64,000 nt of DNA from Flavobacteriales bacterium UBA2306 (GCA_002345565.1 DDVS01000002.1:541605-605604); one strand, 5' to 3'; positions 9,636-18,794 are shown, counted from the first letter of the stretch. Translations and numbers: made by a program. Notes: generated by a model not told the origin, from the letters alone.

Positions 9636-10889
9636 ATGAAGTTGATTAATCATAAAATGAATTCCCTCCTGTCGGTAGCCTTGGTTGCAGGACTCTTTTT
9701 TTCTTGTGCTCAGCAGAACAAATCCGTGGCAAATTCAGCAGAAGTTGCTACATCAAAAACCAATATTTCTACCCAATTACCGTGGTCAGAAAGAATGATG
9801 CAGTCCGAAATGAAACGTTTTCCGGAAGCCTGGATGCTGGATTTTTTCAAAACACCAAAATGGAGCTATCCAAACGGCTTAGTTCTAAAGGCAGCTGAAC
9901 AAGTTTATAAAAAAACAGGAAAACAACAATACTACGATTATATTAAAGCTTATGCGGACGAGTTGGTAAACGAGGACGGAACAATCAAGACTTATGACAT
10001 CAAAAAATATAATCTTGATATGTTGAATTCCGGGAATGTTTTAATTTATCTGTATTCAGTTGATAAGCAGGAAAAATATCTTAAAGCTTTACAATTATTA
10101 AGATCTCAAATTGATAATCAACCCAGAACTTCCGAAGGTGGATTCTGGCACAAACAAATTTATCCAAACCAGATGTGGCTGGACGGTTTATATATGGGAG
10201 AACCTTTCTACGTCCATTATACAAAATTATTTTCGACAGGAACAGAAGCGGATAAAGCTTACAACGATATTGTAAATCAGTTTGATGTCATCCAAAAACA
10301 TATGGTAGATTCTAAAACAGGATTGTTATATCACGGTTGGGACGAGAGCAAACAGCAACAATGGGCAGACAAAAAAACAGGACTTTCTCCCAATTTCTGG
10401 GGAAGAGCAATGGGCTGGTACGGAATGGCAATCGTAGATGTTTTGGATTTTTTACCGGAAAATCATCCCGGTAGAGCAAAATTGATTGATTATCTTAAAT
10501 CTTATTCCGAAGCTTTGGTAAAAGTTCAGGATGCGAAAACCGGACTTTGGTATCAGGTTTTAGACAAAGGCGGAGAAAAAGGAAATTATCTTGAAGCTTC
10601 AGCGTCATCGATGTTTGTTTACACATTTGCAAAAGCCGCGAGAAAAGGTTATTTGCCCAATTCTTACAAAACCATTGCTAAAAAAGGCTACGATGGAATT
10701 ATCAAAAATCTCATCACGGTTGAAAAAGACGGAACTGTAAATCTGAATCAAAACTGTGCGGTTGCAGGTTTAGGTGGAACGCCCTACAGAAGCGGAACTT
10801 ATGATTATTATGTGAATGAAGAAATCCGTTCCAATGACCCAAAAGGAACAGGTCCATTCATTCTCGCAAGTTTAGAATTAGAGAAATAA
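9636..10889 (+). CDS. GH105-family unsaturated rhamnogalacturonyl/galacturonyl hydrolase, lipoprotein
   Basis: This enzyme of the YteR/YesR type hydrolyses the unsaturated uronic acid left by lyases at the non-reducing end of pectin oligosaccharides. The family fold is an (alpha/alpha)6 barrel. Visible motifs are NSGNVLIYLY, GGFWHKQIYPNQMWLDGLYM (the Asp in MWLDG matches the catalytic Asp of the family) and FWGRAMGWYGMAIVDVLD. The N terminus has a lipobox (AGLFFSC), suggesting membrane anchoring. The ATG at 9636 is chosen over a TTG at 9603 because it starts the lipoprotein signal. The length of about 417 residues is usual for the family. Confidence 0.9.
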   Translation: MKLINHKMNSLLSVALVAGLFFSCAQQNKSVANSAEVATSKTNISTQLPWSERMMQSEMKRFPEAWMLDFFKTPKWSYPNGLVLKAAEQVYKKTGKQQYYDYIKAYADELVNEDGTIKTYDIKKYNLDMLNSGNVLIYLYSVDKQEKYLKALQLLRSQIDNQPRTSEGGFWHKQIYPNQMWLDGLYMGEPFYVHYTKLFSTGTEADKAYNDIVNQFDVIQKHMVDSKTGLLYHGWDESKQQQWADKKTGLSPNFWGRAMGWYGMAIVDVLDFLPENHPGRAKLIDYLKSYSEALVKVQDAKTGLWYQVLDKGGEKGNYLEASASSMFVYTFAKAARKGYLPNSYKTIAKKGYDGIIKNLITVEKDGTVNLNQNCAVAGLGGTPYRSGTYDYYVNEEIRSNDPKGTGPFILASLELEK

Positions 10890-11218
10890 ATCAGAATATT
10901 TTAATTGTTTGGATTTCTTCAATAAGTTTGAAGTTTATGCTGAACTTGTCGAAGTGCCTTTGTTTATCATAAATTATTTTTAATAAGAGCTTGTTTAAAT
11001 TTCTATCAGAAATGATTTTATAACCAAATAGACACATAGTTTTTGTAAAAAAAAGAGAAAAAAATAGTAAATATTGTACTTCTATTTTTTCTTTTTTTGA
11101 ACTTAATCTTGAGGTTTTCTATTTGAATATGTGGTTTTGCTTAATTTTTAAATAGGCTCTAAGTTCAAAAAAATCTTGCAGACTTTGTGTTCAAAAAATA
11201 ATTATTAAAATAAAAATT
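10890..11218. other. 329-bp spacer with a REP-like motif and a palindromic element
   Basis: No gene is visible. The spacer contains GCTGAACTTGTCGAAGTGCC near 10938, a motif of the kind that recurs in flavobacterial intergenic DNA. It also contains one copy of the roughly 115-bp nested palindrome (11022-11136). After that the sequence is AT-rich up to the GH43 gene. Confidence 0.6.
11022..11136. repeat. 115-bp nested inverted-repeat element, copy 1 (degenerate)
   Basis: The left end is AACCAAATAGACACATAG. The right end read in reverse complement is AACCACATATTCAAATAG. Inside is a second inverted repeat formed by an A/G-rich arm ending in AAAAAAATAG and a T/C-rich arm starting CTATTTTTTC. The same two-level architecture and near-identical size occur at 12880-12997 and 62196-62309. 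The outer arms here are the most diverged of the three. Confidence 0.6.
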
Positions 11219-12862
11219 TTGAAAATCAATAAAAAACATATCATCCTTTCATTGTTTGCAATAGCAATCAATCAATTAGACGCGCAGAAAACGAAACCTT
11301 ATGTTTCAGAAGTCTGGGTTTCGGATTTGGGGAATGGAACTTATAAAAATCCTGTTTTATATTCGGATTATTCTGATCCGGATGCGATTCGTGTTGGTGA
11401 TGATTATTTTATGACGGCTTCCAGCTTCAACGAAATGCCAGGTTTACCGATTCTTCATTCGAAAGATATGATTAATTGGAAATTGGTGAATTATGCAATC
11501 ACGGATTTAATTCCAAAAGAACATTTTAATCACCCAAGACGAGGCGACGGCGTTTGGGCACCAAGTATCCGTTTTCATAATGGCGAATATTACATCTATT
11601 GGGGCGACCCCGATTTCGGAATTTATATGGTGAAAACCAAAGATCCTTTTGGTAAATGGGAAGAACCTGTTTTGATAATGGAAGGAAAAGGTCTCATCGA
11701 TTCTTGCCCGTTTTGGGATGAAGACGGTCAGGCTTATTTGGTTCACGGTTGGGCAGGAAGCAGAGCAGGCGTCAAAAGTCTGTTGACAATTAATAAAATG
11801 AATCCGGAAGGAACAAAAGTTCTTGATAAAGGAATTCACGTTTTCGATGGACACGATGCGCATCCAACGGTTGAAGGTCCGAAAATGTATAAACGAAATG
11901 GTTATTATTACATTTTTGCTCCGGCTGGAGGTGTTGCTACAGGTTGGCAATTAGCTTTGCGTTCAAAAAATATCTATGGACCTTATGAAGAAAAAATAGT
12001 TTTAGAAAAAGGTTCAACCAAAATCAATGGGCCACATCAAGGCGCTTGGGTTGACACACAGAATGGCGAAGATTGGTTTTATCATTTTCAGGATGTGGAT
12101 GCAGGCGGAAGAATCGTTCATCTTCAACCAATGAAATGGGAAAAAGACTGGCCAGTCATCGGAATTGATAATAATAAAAATGGAATCGGAGAACCTGTTC
12201 TAACCTTCAAAAAACCAAATGTCGGTAAATCATATCCAATAGAAACACCTGCAGAATCGGACGAATTCAATGATATTAAAATCGGGTTGCAATGGCAGTG
12301 GAGCGCGAATGAAAATATCGTTTGGTCGGCAAAAATTCCTGGAAAAGATTATTTGAGATTATTCTCAATCAAAATTCCGGATGGCGAAAAAAATCTTTGG
12401 AATGTTCCGAATCTTCTAACCCAGAAATTCCCTGCTCCAAATTTTGTAACAACAACCAAAGTCAAATTATTTCCTGAAGATGTAAAAGAAGGAAAAACTG
12501 CAGGACTTCTTGTAATGGGAATGGATTATCAGTCATTAGTGATTACAAATAAACCTGATGGATTTTATCTTCAACTCAGAAAAGCTCAAAAAGCAGATAA
12601 AGGCGGCGAAGAAAAAATTCTGAACGAAATCAAATTAAAATCAAACGAAGTTTATCTGAAAGTCAATGTCAACGAACCTAACGGAATTTGTACTTTCAGT
12701 TACAGTGAAAACGGTAAAAAGTTTGAGAATATTGGTGAAACATTTCAGGCAAAACCGGGAAAATGGATTGGCGCAAAAGTCGGAATTTATTCTGTAAGCG
12801 ATTCCAAAGTTTCAAGAGGTGGTTATGCCGATTTTGACTTTTTCAGAATTACAAAAAATTGA
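11219..12862 (+). CDS. GH43-family glycoside hydrolase (beta-xylosidase/alpha-arabinofuranosidase type)
   Basis: The 547-residue exported enzyme probably trims arabinose or xylose side chains of pectin. A signal peptide ends near QLDAQ. A five-bladed propeller domain (about 40-330) contains SDPDAIRVGDDYFM (catalytic base Asp near residue 53), SCPFWDEDGQAYLVHGW (pKa-modulating Asp region) and EGPKMYKRNGYYYIFAP (catalytic Glu). A C-terminal beta-sandwich (about 345-545), as in GH43 subfamilies with a DUF1349/XynB-like module, completes it. No ATG fits the signal peptide. The start is TTG at 11219, encoding MKINKKHIILSLF. The exact sugar specificity cannot be told from sequence. Confidence 0.87.
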   Translation: MKINKKHIILSLFAIAINQLDAQKTKPYVSEVWVSDLGNGTYKNPVLYSDYSDPDAIRVGDDYFMTASSFNEMPGLPILHSKDMINWKLVNYAITDLIPKEHFNHPRRGDGVWAPSIRFHNGEYYIYWGDPDFGIYMVKTKDPFGKWEEPVLIMEGKGLIDSCPFWDEDGQAYLVHGWAGSRAGVKSLLTINKMNPEGTKVLDKGIHVFDGHDAHPTVEGPKMYKRNGYYYIFAPAGGVATGWQLALRSKNIYGPYEEKIVLEKGSTKINGPHQGAWVDTQNGEDWFYHFQDVDAGGRIVHLQPMKWEKDWPVIGIDNNKNGIGEPVLTFKKPNVGKSYPIETPAESDEFNDIKIGLQWQWSANENIVWSAKIPGKDYLRLFSIKIPDGEKNLWNVPNLLTQKFPAPNFVTTTKVKLFPEDVKEGKTAGLLVMGMDYQSLVITNKPDGFYLQLRKAQKADKGGEEKILNEIKLKSNEVYLKVNVNEPNGICTFSYSENGKKFENIGETFQAKPGKWIGAKVGIYSVSDSKVSRGGYADFDFFRITKN

Positions 12863-12879
12863 ATTAGATGAGAATTTTC

Positions 12880-12997
12880 AACCACATAGACACATAGAAA
12901 AAATGCAAAATATATTAGGAAAAAGATAAAATCAAAAAAAATAATGGTAAGTCTATTTTATCTCAAATCTACAGTAAAACTATGTGTCTATGTTGTT
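12880..12997. repeat. 118-bp nested inverted-repeat element, copy 2
   Basis: The left arm is AACCACATAGACACATAG. The right arm read in reverse complement is AACAACATAGACACATAG, one mismatch in 18, and the match extends outward into TTTT on both sides. An inner inverted repeat pairs AGATAAAAT with ATTTTATCT. It sits in the spacer between the GH43 and CE12 genes and nothing in it looks coding. Confidence 0.7.
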
Positions 12998-13028
12998 AAA
13001 ACTAGATAATAAAATTTAAATATTAAAA

Positions 13029-13865
13029 ATGAAAATATCCTTCAAAAACATCTCAACAGCATTTTTTATCACGGCTTCTGTGATGACTTTTGCTCAGACA
13101 GAACAGGATAATCAAAAAGAGAGAATTGTAAAACCTGCAACAGACAAGAATACAACCAATATTTTTCTAGCAGGAGATTCTACCTTGACAGATTATACTT
13201 TGGAAAGTAATTATCAGGAAAAACGTTATCCACAGCAAGGTTGGGGCGGTGTTTTTCAGGAATTTTTTGTGGCTGACAGTCTCAAAACTTTCAAATCGCC
13301 ATTAGCAAAAAATGTTTTGGTTGTTGATAAAGCCAAAGGTGGAAGAAGTACAAGAACTTTTTTCCAAGAAGGAAGATGGCGTTATATTTTTGAAAATCTA
13401 AAACCGAAAGATTGGGTTTTGATTCAGTTTGGTCACAACGACGAGTCTGAAAAAAAAGTTGACCGCTATGTGGATGTTCCTGGTTACAAAGAATATTTAC
13501 GATTGTACATTCAGCAGGTTCGTGAGAAAGGAGCAACGCCGATTTTGGTAACGCCGGTTTCAAGAAATTATCCTTGGAAAGATGGTGTTTTAGGCGACAG
13601 TCACGTCGATTATGCGAAAGCGATGATAGAAGTCGGACAGGAGCAAAAAGTGGATGTGATTGATTTGAATAAGCTTTCCAGAGAATTCTTCACACAAAAA
13701 GGAAAAAATTTCGTGACTACAACTTACTTTATGAATCTTCCTGAAGGCAAATTCACAGCTTATCCGAATGGACAAAAAGATGACACACATTTCCAACCAG
13801 AAGGTGCAAAAGCAGTCGCTCAGTTGGTTTACAATGAATTCAAAAAAATAGTAAGCAAGAAATAA
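13029..13865 (+). CDS. CE12-family rhamnogalacturonan acetylesterase (SGNH hydrolase)
   Basis: The 278-residue secreted esterase would remove acetyl groups from rhamnogalacturonan I, allowing lyases and hydrolases access. The SGNH blocks are all present: IFLAGDSTLTD (nucleophile Ser near residue 51), GKGGRSTRTF-like block II (here KAKGGRSTRTF), FGHNDE (block III Asn) and DDTHFQPEGA (block V Asp-x-x-His). The N terminus is a signal peptide ending TFAQ. Length and block spacing match CE12 (YxiM/RgaE type). It lies 166 bp after the GH43 gene, separated by the palindromic element. Confidence 0.9.
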   Translation: MKISFKNISTAFFITASVMTFAQTEQDNQKERIVKPATDKNTTNIFLAGDSTLTDYTLESNYQEKRYPQQGWGGVFQEFFVADSLKTFKSPLAKNVLVVDKAKGGRSTRTFFQEGRWRYIFENLKPKDWVLIQFGHNDESEKKVDRYVDVPGYKEYLRLYIQQVREKGATPILVTPVSRNYPWKDGVLGDSHVDYAKAMIEVGQEQKVDVIDLNKLSREFFTQKGKNFVTTTYFMNLPEGKFTAYPNGQKDDTHFQPEGAKAVAQLVYNEFKKIVSKK

Positions 13866-13885
13866 TTTTTAAATACAAAAATTTA

Positions 13886-13938
13886 TCTCGCAGATTTTGT
13901 CGATTTAGCAAATTTTAAAATCAGCCAAATCTGTGAGA
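13886..13938. repeat. 53-bp inverted-repeat spacer element
   Basis: TCTCGCAGATTT at 13886-13897 is mirrored by AAATCTGTGAGA at 13927-13938, giving 12-bp arms with one mismatch around a 29-bp AT-rich centre. It fills the space between the CE12 and GH28 genes. It has the look of a dispersed intergenic palindrome. A related fragment (ATCTTGCAGACTTTGTG) lies near 11173. Confidence 0.5.
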
Positions 13939-13954
13939 GTTTAAAAAGATAATA

Positions 13955-15622
13955 ATGAAGAAAACGATTAAAATTTTAGCTTTAAGCTTAGCAACATTAG
14001 TTTCAGGAAACGCTTTTGGACAGAGCATTTCTGATATTTACAAAAATGTAGAATTCAAAATGCCAACAGTGGCAGAAACGTCTTTTCCCGCAACTTCTGT
14101 TAATATAAAAAGTTACGGTGCTATTTCGGGCGGAATAGTGAAAAATACAGAAGCTTTTAGAAAAGCGATTGACGAAACTTCTCAGAAAGGTGGCGGAACA
14201 GTCGTCGTTCCAAGAGGAATTTGGTTAACGGGACCAATTGTTCTGAAAAGCAATATCAATTTGCATCTGGAAGACGGAGCTTTGGTGATGTTCAGCAGAG
14301 ATTTTGCAGATTACCCCTTGGTTGATGTAAGTTTCGAAGGTTTGAACACAACACGTTGTCAATCTCCGATTTCAGCAAAAGGAGCAACCAATATTGCAAT
14401 TACAGGAAAAGGAGTGATTGATGGGAACGGCGACGCTTGGAGATATGTGAAAAAGGGAAAAATGACCGACGGACAATGGAAAGAGTTGTTGTCAAAAGGT
14501 GGTGTTTTGTCCGATGATAAAAAAATATGGTTTCCGAGCGAAAGTTCTAAAAAAGGATTTACTAGTACTGGGAATTTCAATGTTCCAGAAAAATTAACGA
14601 CAAGAGAGCAATTAGAACCCATCAAAGACTTTCTTCGTCCGGTTATGGTAAGTTTGGTAAGTTGCGACAGAGTTCTTTTGGACGGTCCAACTTTCCAGAA
14701 TTCTCCGGCTTGGAATCTTCATCCATTGATGTCAAGCAATTTGATTTTGAGGAATCTAACCGTTAGAAATCCTTGGTATTCTCAAAATGGAGACGGTTTG
14801 GATTTGGAATCTTGTAAGAATGTTTTGATTTATAATAATACATTTGACGTTGGAGATGACGCAATTTGTATCAAATCCGGAAAAGACAAAGACGGTCGCG
14901 ACAGAGGAATTCCGACAGAAAATGTCATTATCAAGAATAACACGGTTTACCACGCGCACGGCGGAATCGTTATTGGAAGCGAAATGTCCGGTGGTGTGAA
15001 AAATCTTCACGCTTCGGATTGTACTTTTATCGGAACAGATATAGGACTTCGTTTCAAAACGACTAGAGGAAGAGGTGGCGTTGTTGAGAATATTTGGATT
15101 AGCAATGTGGATATGACGGGGATTCCGGCTCAGGTTATTGGTTTCAATATGTTCTACGAAGGTAATTCGCCAATCATAGAAGAAGACCAAAATGCAGATG
15201 ACGAAAAAAGAGTAGTAAAGGATATTCCTGTGACGGAGGAAACGCCTGTTTTCAGAAATGTATTCTTCAAAAATATCACAGCTTCTAATTCTTACGAAGC
15301 TTTGTCATTAAACGGTTTATCTGAAATGAATCTTAAAAATATTATTGTTGAAGATTCTAATTTCGATACCAAAAAAGCCTTGACAATCGTAGATGCAGAC
15401 GGAATTACACTTAAAAATGTTAAAATAAAATATACCGACGGAACCGGTGCAACAATCTATAACAGTAAGAATGTTGACATCTCCGGTTTGACTTTGGAAT
15501 CTTCTAAAACGCCTTTGATTAAAGTAATAGGAAGCAAGACCAAAGCGATTAAATTACCAAAAGGAATTACAGGCGATAAAGTGTCTATCTCCAAAGATGT
15601 TCCGAAGAATGTTGTAAAATAA
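13955..15622 (+). CDS. GH28-family polygalacturonase / rhamnogalacturonan hydrolase
   Basis: The 555-residue secreted hydrolase has a right-handed beta-helix that cleaves galacturonan backbones by inversion. The four GH28 signature motifs are present in order: NGDGLDLESC (NxD Asp), VGDDAICIKSG (paired catalytic Asp residues), HGGIVIGSEMSGG (catalytic-site His) and LRFKTTRGRGG (RxK). An N-terminal signal peptide ends near NAFGQS. The protein is longer than fungal GH28s, as usual for Bacteroidota. Endo versus exo action cannot be told from sequence. It sits 89 bp after the CE12 gene and 27 bp before the esterase gene. Confidence 0.92.
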   Translation: MKKTIKILALSLATLVSGNAFGQSISDIYKNVEFKMPTVAETSFPATSVNIKSYGAISGGIVKNTEAFRKAIDETSQKGGGTVVVPRGIWLTGPIVLKSNINLHLEDGALVMFSRDFADYPLVDVSFEGLNTTRCQSPISAKGATNIAITGKGVIDGNGDAWRYVKKGKMTDGQWKELLSKGGVLSDDKKIWFPSESSKKGFTSTGNFNVPEKLTTREQLEPIKDFLRPVMVSLVSCDRVLLDGPTFQNSPAWNLHPLMSSNLILRNLTVRNPWYSQNGDGLDLESCKNVLIYNNTFDVGDDAICIKSGKDKDGRDRGIPTENVIIKNNTVYHAHGGIVIGSEMSGGVKNLHASDCTFIGTDIGLRFKTTRGRGGVVENIWISNVDMTGIPAQVIGFNMFYEGNSPIIEEDQNADDEKRVVKDIPVTEETPVFRNVFFKNITASNSYEALSLNGLSEMNLKNIIVEDSNFDTKKALTIVDADGITLKNVKIKYTDGTGATIYNSKNVDISGLTLESSKTPLIKVIGSKTKAIKLPKGITGDKVSISKDVPKNVVK

Positions 15623-15649
15623 TTTTTCTTATATTTTTTCTTAAAACGG

Positions 15650-16594
15650 ATGAAACCTACCAAAGTTAACTTGAATCACAATAGTCATCTGCGGAAGATT
15701 TTCATCCGTTTTTCTATTGTATTGATTTCGATTTCGAAGATTTATTCTCAGGAAATCGAAAGGCCAAAAGCACAACCTTACACCATTGAAGGAACTTACG
15801 AAAAACTGAAAAAGAAATATCCTTTCATTCAGCCTATTGATCTGGAATTTCCGAAAAATATCAAACTCAAAAAAGACGTTGAATATAAATCCCGAAACGG
15901 AAAATCACTTTTAGCAGATATTTATTATCCTGAAAATTCGGTTCAAAAATTTCCTGCGATTATTTTGGTTCACGGTGGTGGTTGGATTTCTGGAAGTAAA
16001 GAAAACGAAAGATTTCTCGCTCAGGAATTGGCTTCAAAAGGTTATGTGGCAATGGCAATTAATTATAGTTTGAGTGATGTTGCAAAATATCCTGCAGGAG
16101 TTGAAGATATCGAAGACGCTTTAAAATTCTTGAAGAAACATCACAAAGAATTTGCGGTTAATAAAAAGAAAATTGCTGTTGGTGGAAACTCTGCCGGAGC
16201 ACAATTGGCAACTTTGGTTGGTGTTAAAAATAAAGTTCAGGCGATTGTGAATATTGATGGAATCGTATCTTTCATTCATCCCGAATCAGAAGAAGGAAGT
16301 TACAGCGATTATTGGTTTGGTTTCACAAAAAAACAGAATTTCCAAATCTGGAAAGAAGCTTCACCTTTGGAATATGTTGGAAAAAATACGCCTCCAACAT
16401 TATTCATTAATAGTTCTCAACCGAGATTTCACGCAGGAAGAGATGATATGATGAAGTTATTAAAAAGTTATAATATCCCGACAGAATTTCACGAAATCAA
16501 AGATTCTCCCCATTCGTTTTGGTTGGTTCAGCCTTGGTTTGATGAGACTTTCAAATATACTGTTGATTTTCTGGATAAAGTTTTGAAAAATTAA
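15650..16594 (+). CDS. Secreted alpha/beta-hydrolase esterase, probable pectin-side-chain acetyl/feruloyl esterase
   Basis: The 314-residue exported protein belongs to the BD-FAE/lipase-like alpha/beta-hydrolases. It shows the oxyanion motif LVHGGGWISGSK, the nucleophile elbow GGNSAGAQ (Ser181) and a C-terminal SPHSFW with the likely catalytic His. An Asp in the segment before it (GRDDMM) may complete the triad. The signal sequence (RKIFIRFSIVLISISKIYSQ) follows a longer than usual polar N terminus. It lies 27 bp after GH28 and 4 bp before the next CE8, so it is clearly in the operon. Deacetylation of pectin is inferred from that position. Confidence 0.75.
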   Translation: MKPTKVNLNHNSHLRKIFIRFSIVLISISKIYSQEIERPKAQPYTIEGTYEKLKKKYPFIQPIDLEFPKNIKLKKDVEYKSRNGKSLLADIYYPENSVQKFPAIILVHGGGWISGSKENERFLAQELASKGYVAMAINYSLSDVAKYPAGVEDIEDALKFLKKHHKEFAVNKKKIAVGGNSAGAQLATLVGVKNKVQAIVNIDGIVSFIHPESEEGSYSDYWFGFTKKQNFQIWKEASPLEYVGKNTPPTLFINSSQPRFHAGRDDMMKLLKSYNIPTEFHEIKDSPHSFWLVQPWFDETFKYTVDFLDKVLKN

Positions 16595-16598
16595 TCTA

Positions 16599-17570
16599 AT
16601 GAAAAAGTTATTTTCTTTTCTAATTTTTTTGTTCGTGATTTTATCTTTTGCACAATCACCTTATATCACGATTACGGTTGCTAAAGATGGTTCCGGAGAT
16701 TTCCCTTCGATTCAGAGTGCGATTAATTCGATTCGGGATTTAGGTCCTGCTGAAGCTTTGATTAAAATTAAATCTGGAATTTACAATGAAAAAGTTGTGA
16801 TTCCTTCATCAAAACATTGGATTACAATTGAAGGCGAAGACAAAGAAAATACAATCATTACTAATGATGATTTCTCCGGAAAATTGAATCCTTTGACCAA
16901 TGAAAAACTCAATACATTCAATTCTTACACGTTTTTAGTTGCCGGAGATCAAATTAAAATTTCGAATTTGACGATTAAAAATTCGTCGTGTAATCAAGGA
17001 CAAGCGGTTGCGCTTCACGTGGAAGGTGACCGATTTGTGATGAAGAATTCCAAAATTTTAGGTTGTCAGGATACGCTTTATGCGGCAACAGACCATAGCC
17101 GACAATATTATGAAAACTGTTATATAGAAGGAACTACGGATTTTATTTTCGGTCAGGCGACTGTGGTTTTCAAAAATTGTGAAATCAAAAGTTTAGCGAA
17201 TTCTTATATCACAGCTGCTGCAACAGGTAAAGACACTCCATTTGGTTTTGTTTTTATCGATTGTCATTTGACTGCAAAAGAAGATATTACAAAAGTTTAT
17301 CTCGGACGACCTTGGCGACCATTTGCGAAGACCGTTTTCATCAATACAACTATGGAAAGCCATATTTTACCAGAAGCTTGGAATCCGTGGAAAGGAGACA
17401 AAATGTTTCCGGAAAAAGAGAAAACGGCTTTCTATGCAGAGTTTGGAAGTAAAGGAAACGGTTCAAATCCCGACAAAAGAGTAGAGTGGTCTCATCAGCT
17501 TTCCAAAAAAGAATTGACGAATTATACGATTGAAAAGATTTTCAAAAAATCTGATAATTGGATTCCGTAA
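16599..17570 (+). CDS. CE8-family pectinesterase, second copy
   Basis: The 323-residue secreted pectin methylesterase carries the CE8 motifs GQAVALHV, CQDTLYA (Asp), EGTTDFIFGQATVVF (Asp) and VYLGRPWRPFAKTVF. A clear signal peptide (MKKLFSFLIFLFVILSFAQ) precedes it. It starts 4 bp after the esterase and ends the long hydrolase operon, being followed by a hairpin terminator. It is similar throughout to the enzyme encoded at 8567 (WRPFAKTVF, NPxxRVEWSHQL-type tail), so the two are probably paralogs with different location or ester-pattern preference. Confidence 0.92.
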   Translation: MKKLFSFLIFLFVILSFAQSPYITITVAKDGSGDFPSIQSAINSIRDLGPAEALIKIKSGIYNEKVVIPSSKHWITIEGEDKENTIITNDDFSGKLNPLTNEKLNTFNSYTFLVAGDQIKISNLTIKNSSCNQGQAVALHVEGDRFVMKNSKILGCQDTLYAATDHSRQYYENCYIEGTTDFIFGQATVVFKNCEIKSLANSYITAAATGKDTPFGFVFIDCHLTAKEDITKVYLGRPWRPFAKTVFINTTMESHILPEAWNPWKGDKMFPEKEKTAFYAEFGSKGNGSNPDKRVEWSHQLSKKELTNYTIEKIFKKSDNWIP

Positions 17571-17599
17571 AAACATTGTTGCACTACTATTATTTTTAC

Positions 17600-17644
17600 A
17601 AATTCCCTAAATTTGACTTATAAGTATAAATTTTGGGAATTTTT
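17600..17644 (+). terminator. Terminator after the hydrolase operon
   Basis: AAATTCCC at 17600-17607 pairs with GGGAATTT at 17635-17642, with an inner AAATTT/AAATTT extension, followed by T residues. It lies about 30 bp after the CE8 stop codon. Confidence 0.65.
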
Positions 17645-17645
17645 A

Positions 17646-17659
17646 TGCAATCGATTACG
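17646..17659. promoter_or_regulatory. Imperfect distal LacI-type operator (TGCAATCGATTACG)
   Basis: It matches 12 of 14 positions of the susC operator and lies 232 bp upstream of the proximal operator of the 17930 gene. The paired arrangement would suit looping by a tetrameric regulator. This is inferred from sequence only. Confidence 0.45.
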
Positions 17660-17821
17660 TGCTTTCTTTGATGAAAGCATTAGTTGTTTGAGAATATGAG
17701 GCGAAGGTTAAAAAAATATATTTAAACAATTATTTAACGGATAAACTCTTTGTTTTCAAGCTTTTTTAAATAGAATATTAATTGAATTTAAATCTAATAT
17801 TAAATTTATTTCAAAAAAATA

Positions 17822-17851
17822 TTGCGTGGAGAATAAATAATTTTATATTAG
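17822..17851 (+). promoter_or_regulatory. Predicted promoter of first small T9SS protein
   Basis: TTG at 17822-17824, a 19-bp gap, then TATATTAG at 17844-17851, inside a segment (ATTTTATATTAGAACCAT) shared with the next paralog's upstream region. It matches the flavobacterial -33/-7 pattern with one deviation at -7. Confidence 0.5.
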
Positions 17852-17877
17852 AACCATCGGTTTGTTATGAAAAATAG

Positions 17878-17891
17878 TGTAATCGATTGCA
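17878..17891. promoter_or_regulatory. Proximal LacI-type operator (TGTAATCGATTGCA)
   Basis: Thirteen of 14 bases match the perfect susC palindrome. It begins 26 bases after the -7 element, exactly the spacing seen at the paralogous promoter (19170-19183), so a bound repressor would lie just downstream of the start site. Confidence 0.65.
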
Positions 17892-17929
17892 TAATGTTTT
17901 AAAAATAATAATTAAACAATTAATTTATC

Positions 17930-18751
17930 ATGAAAAAACTTTTATTTTCTTTAATGATAGCAGGGGTTTCTGCTGTGAGTTATAATGCACAAACAAGTCA
18001 AGTATGGAGTTGGTCTGCAATTTCTTCGACAGCGTATTCTGAGAACACACTTGTTAATAATATTGCATTTATTCCCGGAGGAGGCTCTGGTTTTGGTGTT
18101 GTTGATAAAAGTGATGTGGATTTTCCTGATAATGGTGTAGAATTACCAGCATTTTCTGGAAGTTATAGACTGAAAACCGGAGGGAATAGCTATGCAAACA
18201 GTAATCCTAGTAATTTTGCAAACTTTACAAGACGCTATTTCTATTTTAAGGTTGAAGGCGCGAGCAACATTAAAATTTATTTTAGACACGGAAGTTCAAG
18301 CGGGACGCGTACGCTTTATGTTACTGATGGAACAAATGTAATTGGATCAAAGTCTATTACAGCTTCCACTGGAACTGATTCACAATTAGGCTCGTTTGTA
18401 ATAAATTATACTGGACCGGCAGGTAATATTTATTTTGGTGGAACAGAAAATATTGGAATTTATAAAATAGAAGCTACAAATGTAGGACAAACGGCATTGC
18501 CACAAGTTCTTGGTGTCAATGATGTAAAATCCTTGACAAAAGCCATTGCTTTCTCTTCTGGTAACAAAGTTTATATAAAAGATCTGGAGTCTAAAAACAC
18601 AGAGATTAATGTTTACAGTACCAACGGATCTCTTGTGAAATCTTTGAAAACATCTGTTGATACAGACTTTGATATTAATACTAAAGGATTATATATTGTA
18701 AATATGAAGTCTGAAAATGGTGAAAAATCTGTTAAAGTACTTATAAAATAA
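17930..18751 (+). CDS. Small T9SS-exported beta-sandwich protein, candidate carbohydrate-binding protein (paralog 1)
   Basis: I cannot assign a named family. The 273-residue protein has a signal peptide (cut near YNAQ), a beta-rich module of about 160 residues (YRLKTGGN, FTRRYFYFKVEG, GTRTLYVTDGT, PAGNIYFGG, IGIYKIEATNVG), a short linker and a type A T9SS sorting domain (GNKVYIKDLES to KSVKVLIK). No catalytic motif is visible. The module aligns by eye with the beta-sandwich near the C terminus of the 853-residue PL1 at 5857. It has its own promoter and LacI-type operator, so it is probably induced with the pectin locus. Pectin binding at the cell surface is an inference. Confidence 0.6.
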   Translation: MKKLLFSLMIAGVSAVSYNAQTSQVWSWSAISSTAYSENTLVNNIAFIPGGGSGFGVVDKSDVDFPDNGVELPAFSGSYRLKTGGNSYANSNPSNFANFTRRYFYFKVEGASNIKIYFRHGSSSGTRTLYVTDGTNVIGSKSITASTGTDSQLGSFVINYTGPAGNIYFGGTENIGIYKIEATNVGQTALPQVLGVNDVKSLTKAIAFSSGNKVYIKDLESKNTEINVYSTNGSLVKSLKTSVDTDFDINTKGLYIVNMKSENGEKSVKVLIK

Positions 18752-18794
18752 ACGATGTAAGTAGAGTAATTTTTCGTGTTATTTTTTTAAGAAA

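Larger units (their letters stand above)
17571..17929. other. 359-bp regulatory spacer: terminator, two operators, promoter
   Basis: No gene is present. The spacer holds a terminator for the upstream operon (17600-17644), a distal imperfect operator (17646-17659), a predicted promoter (17822-17851) and a proximal operator (17878-17891). The remainder is AT-rich. Confidence 0.65.
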
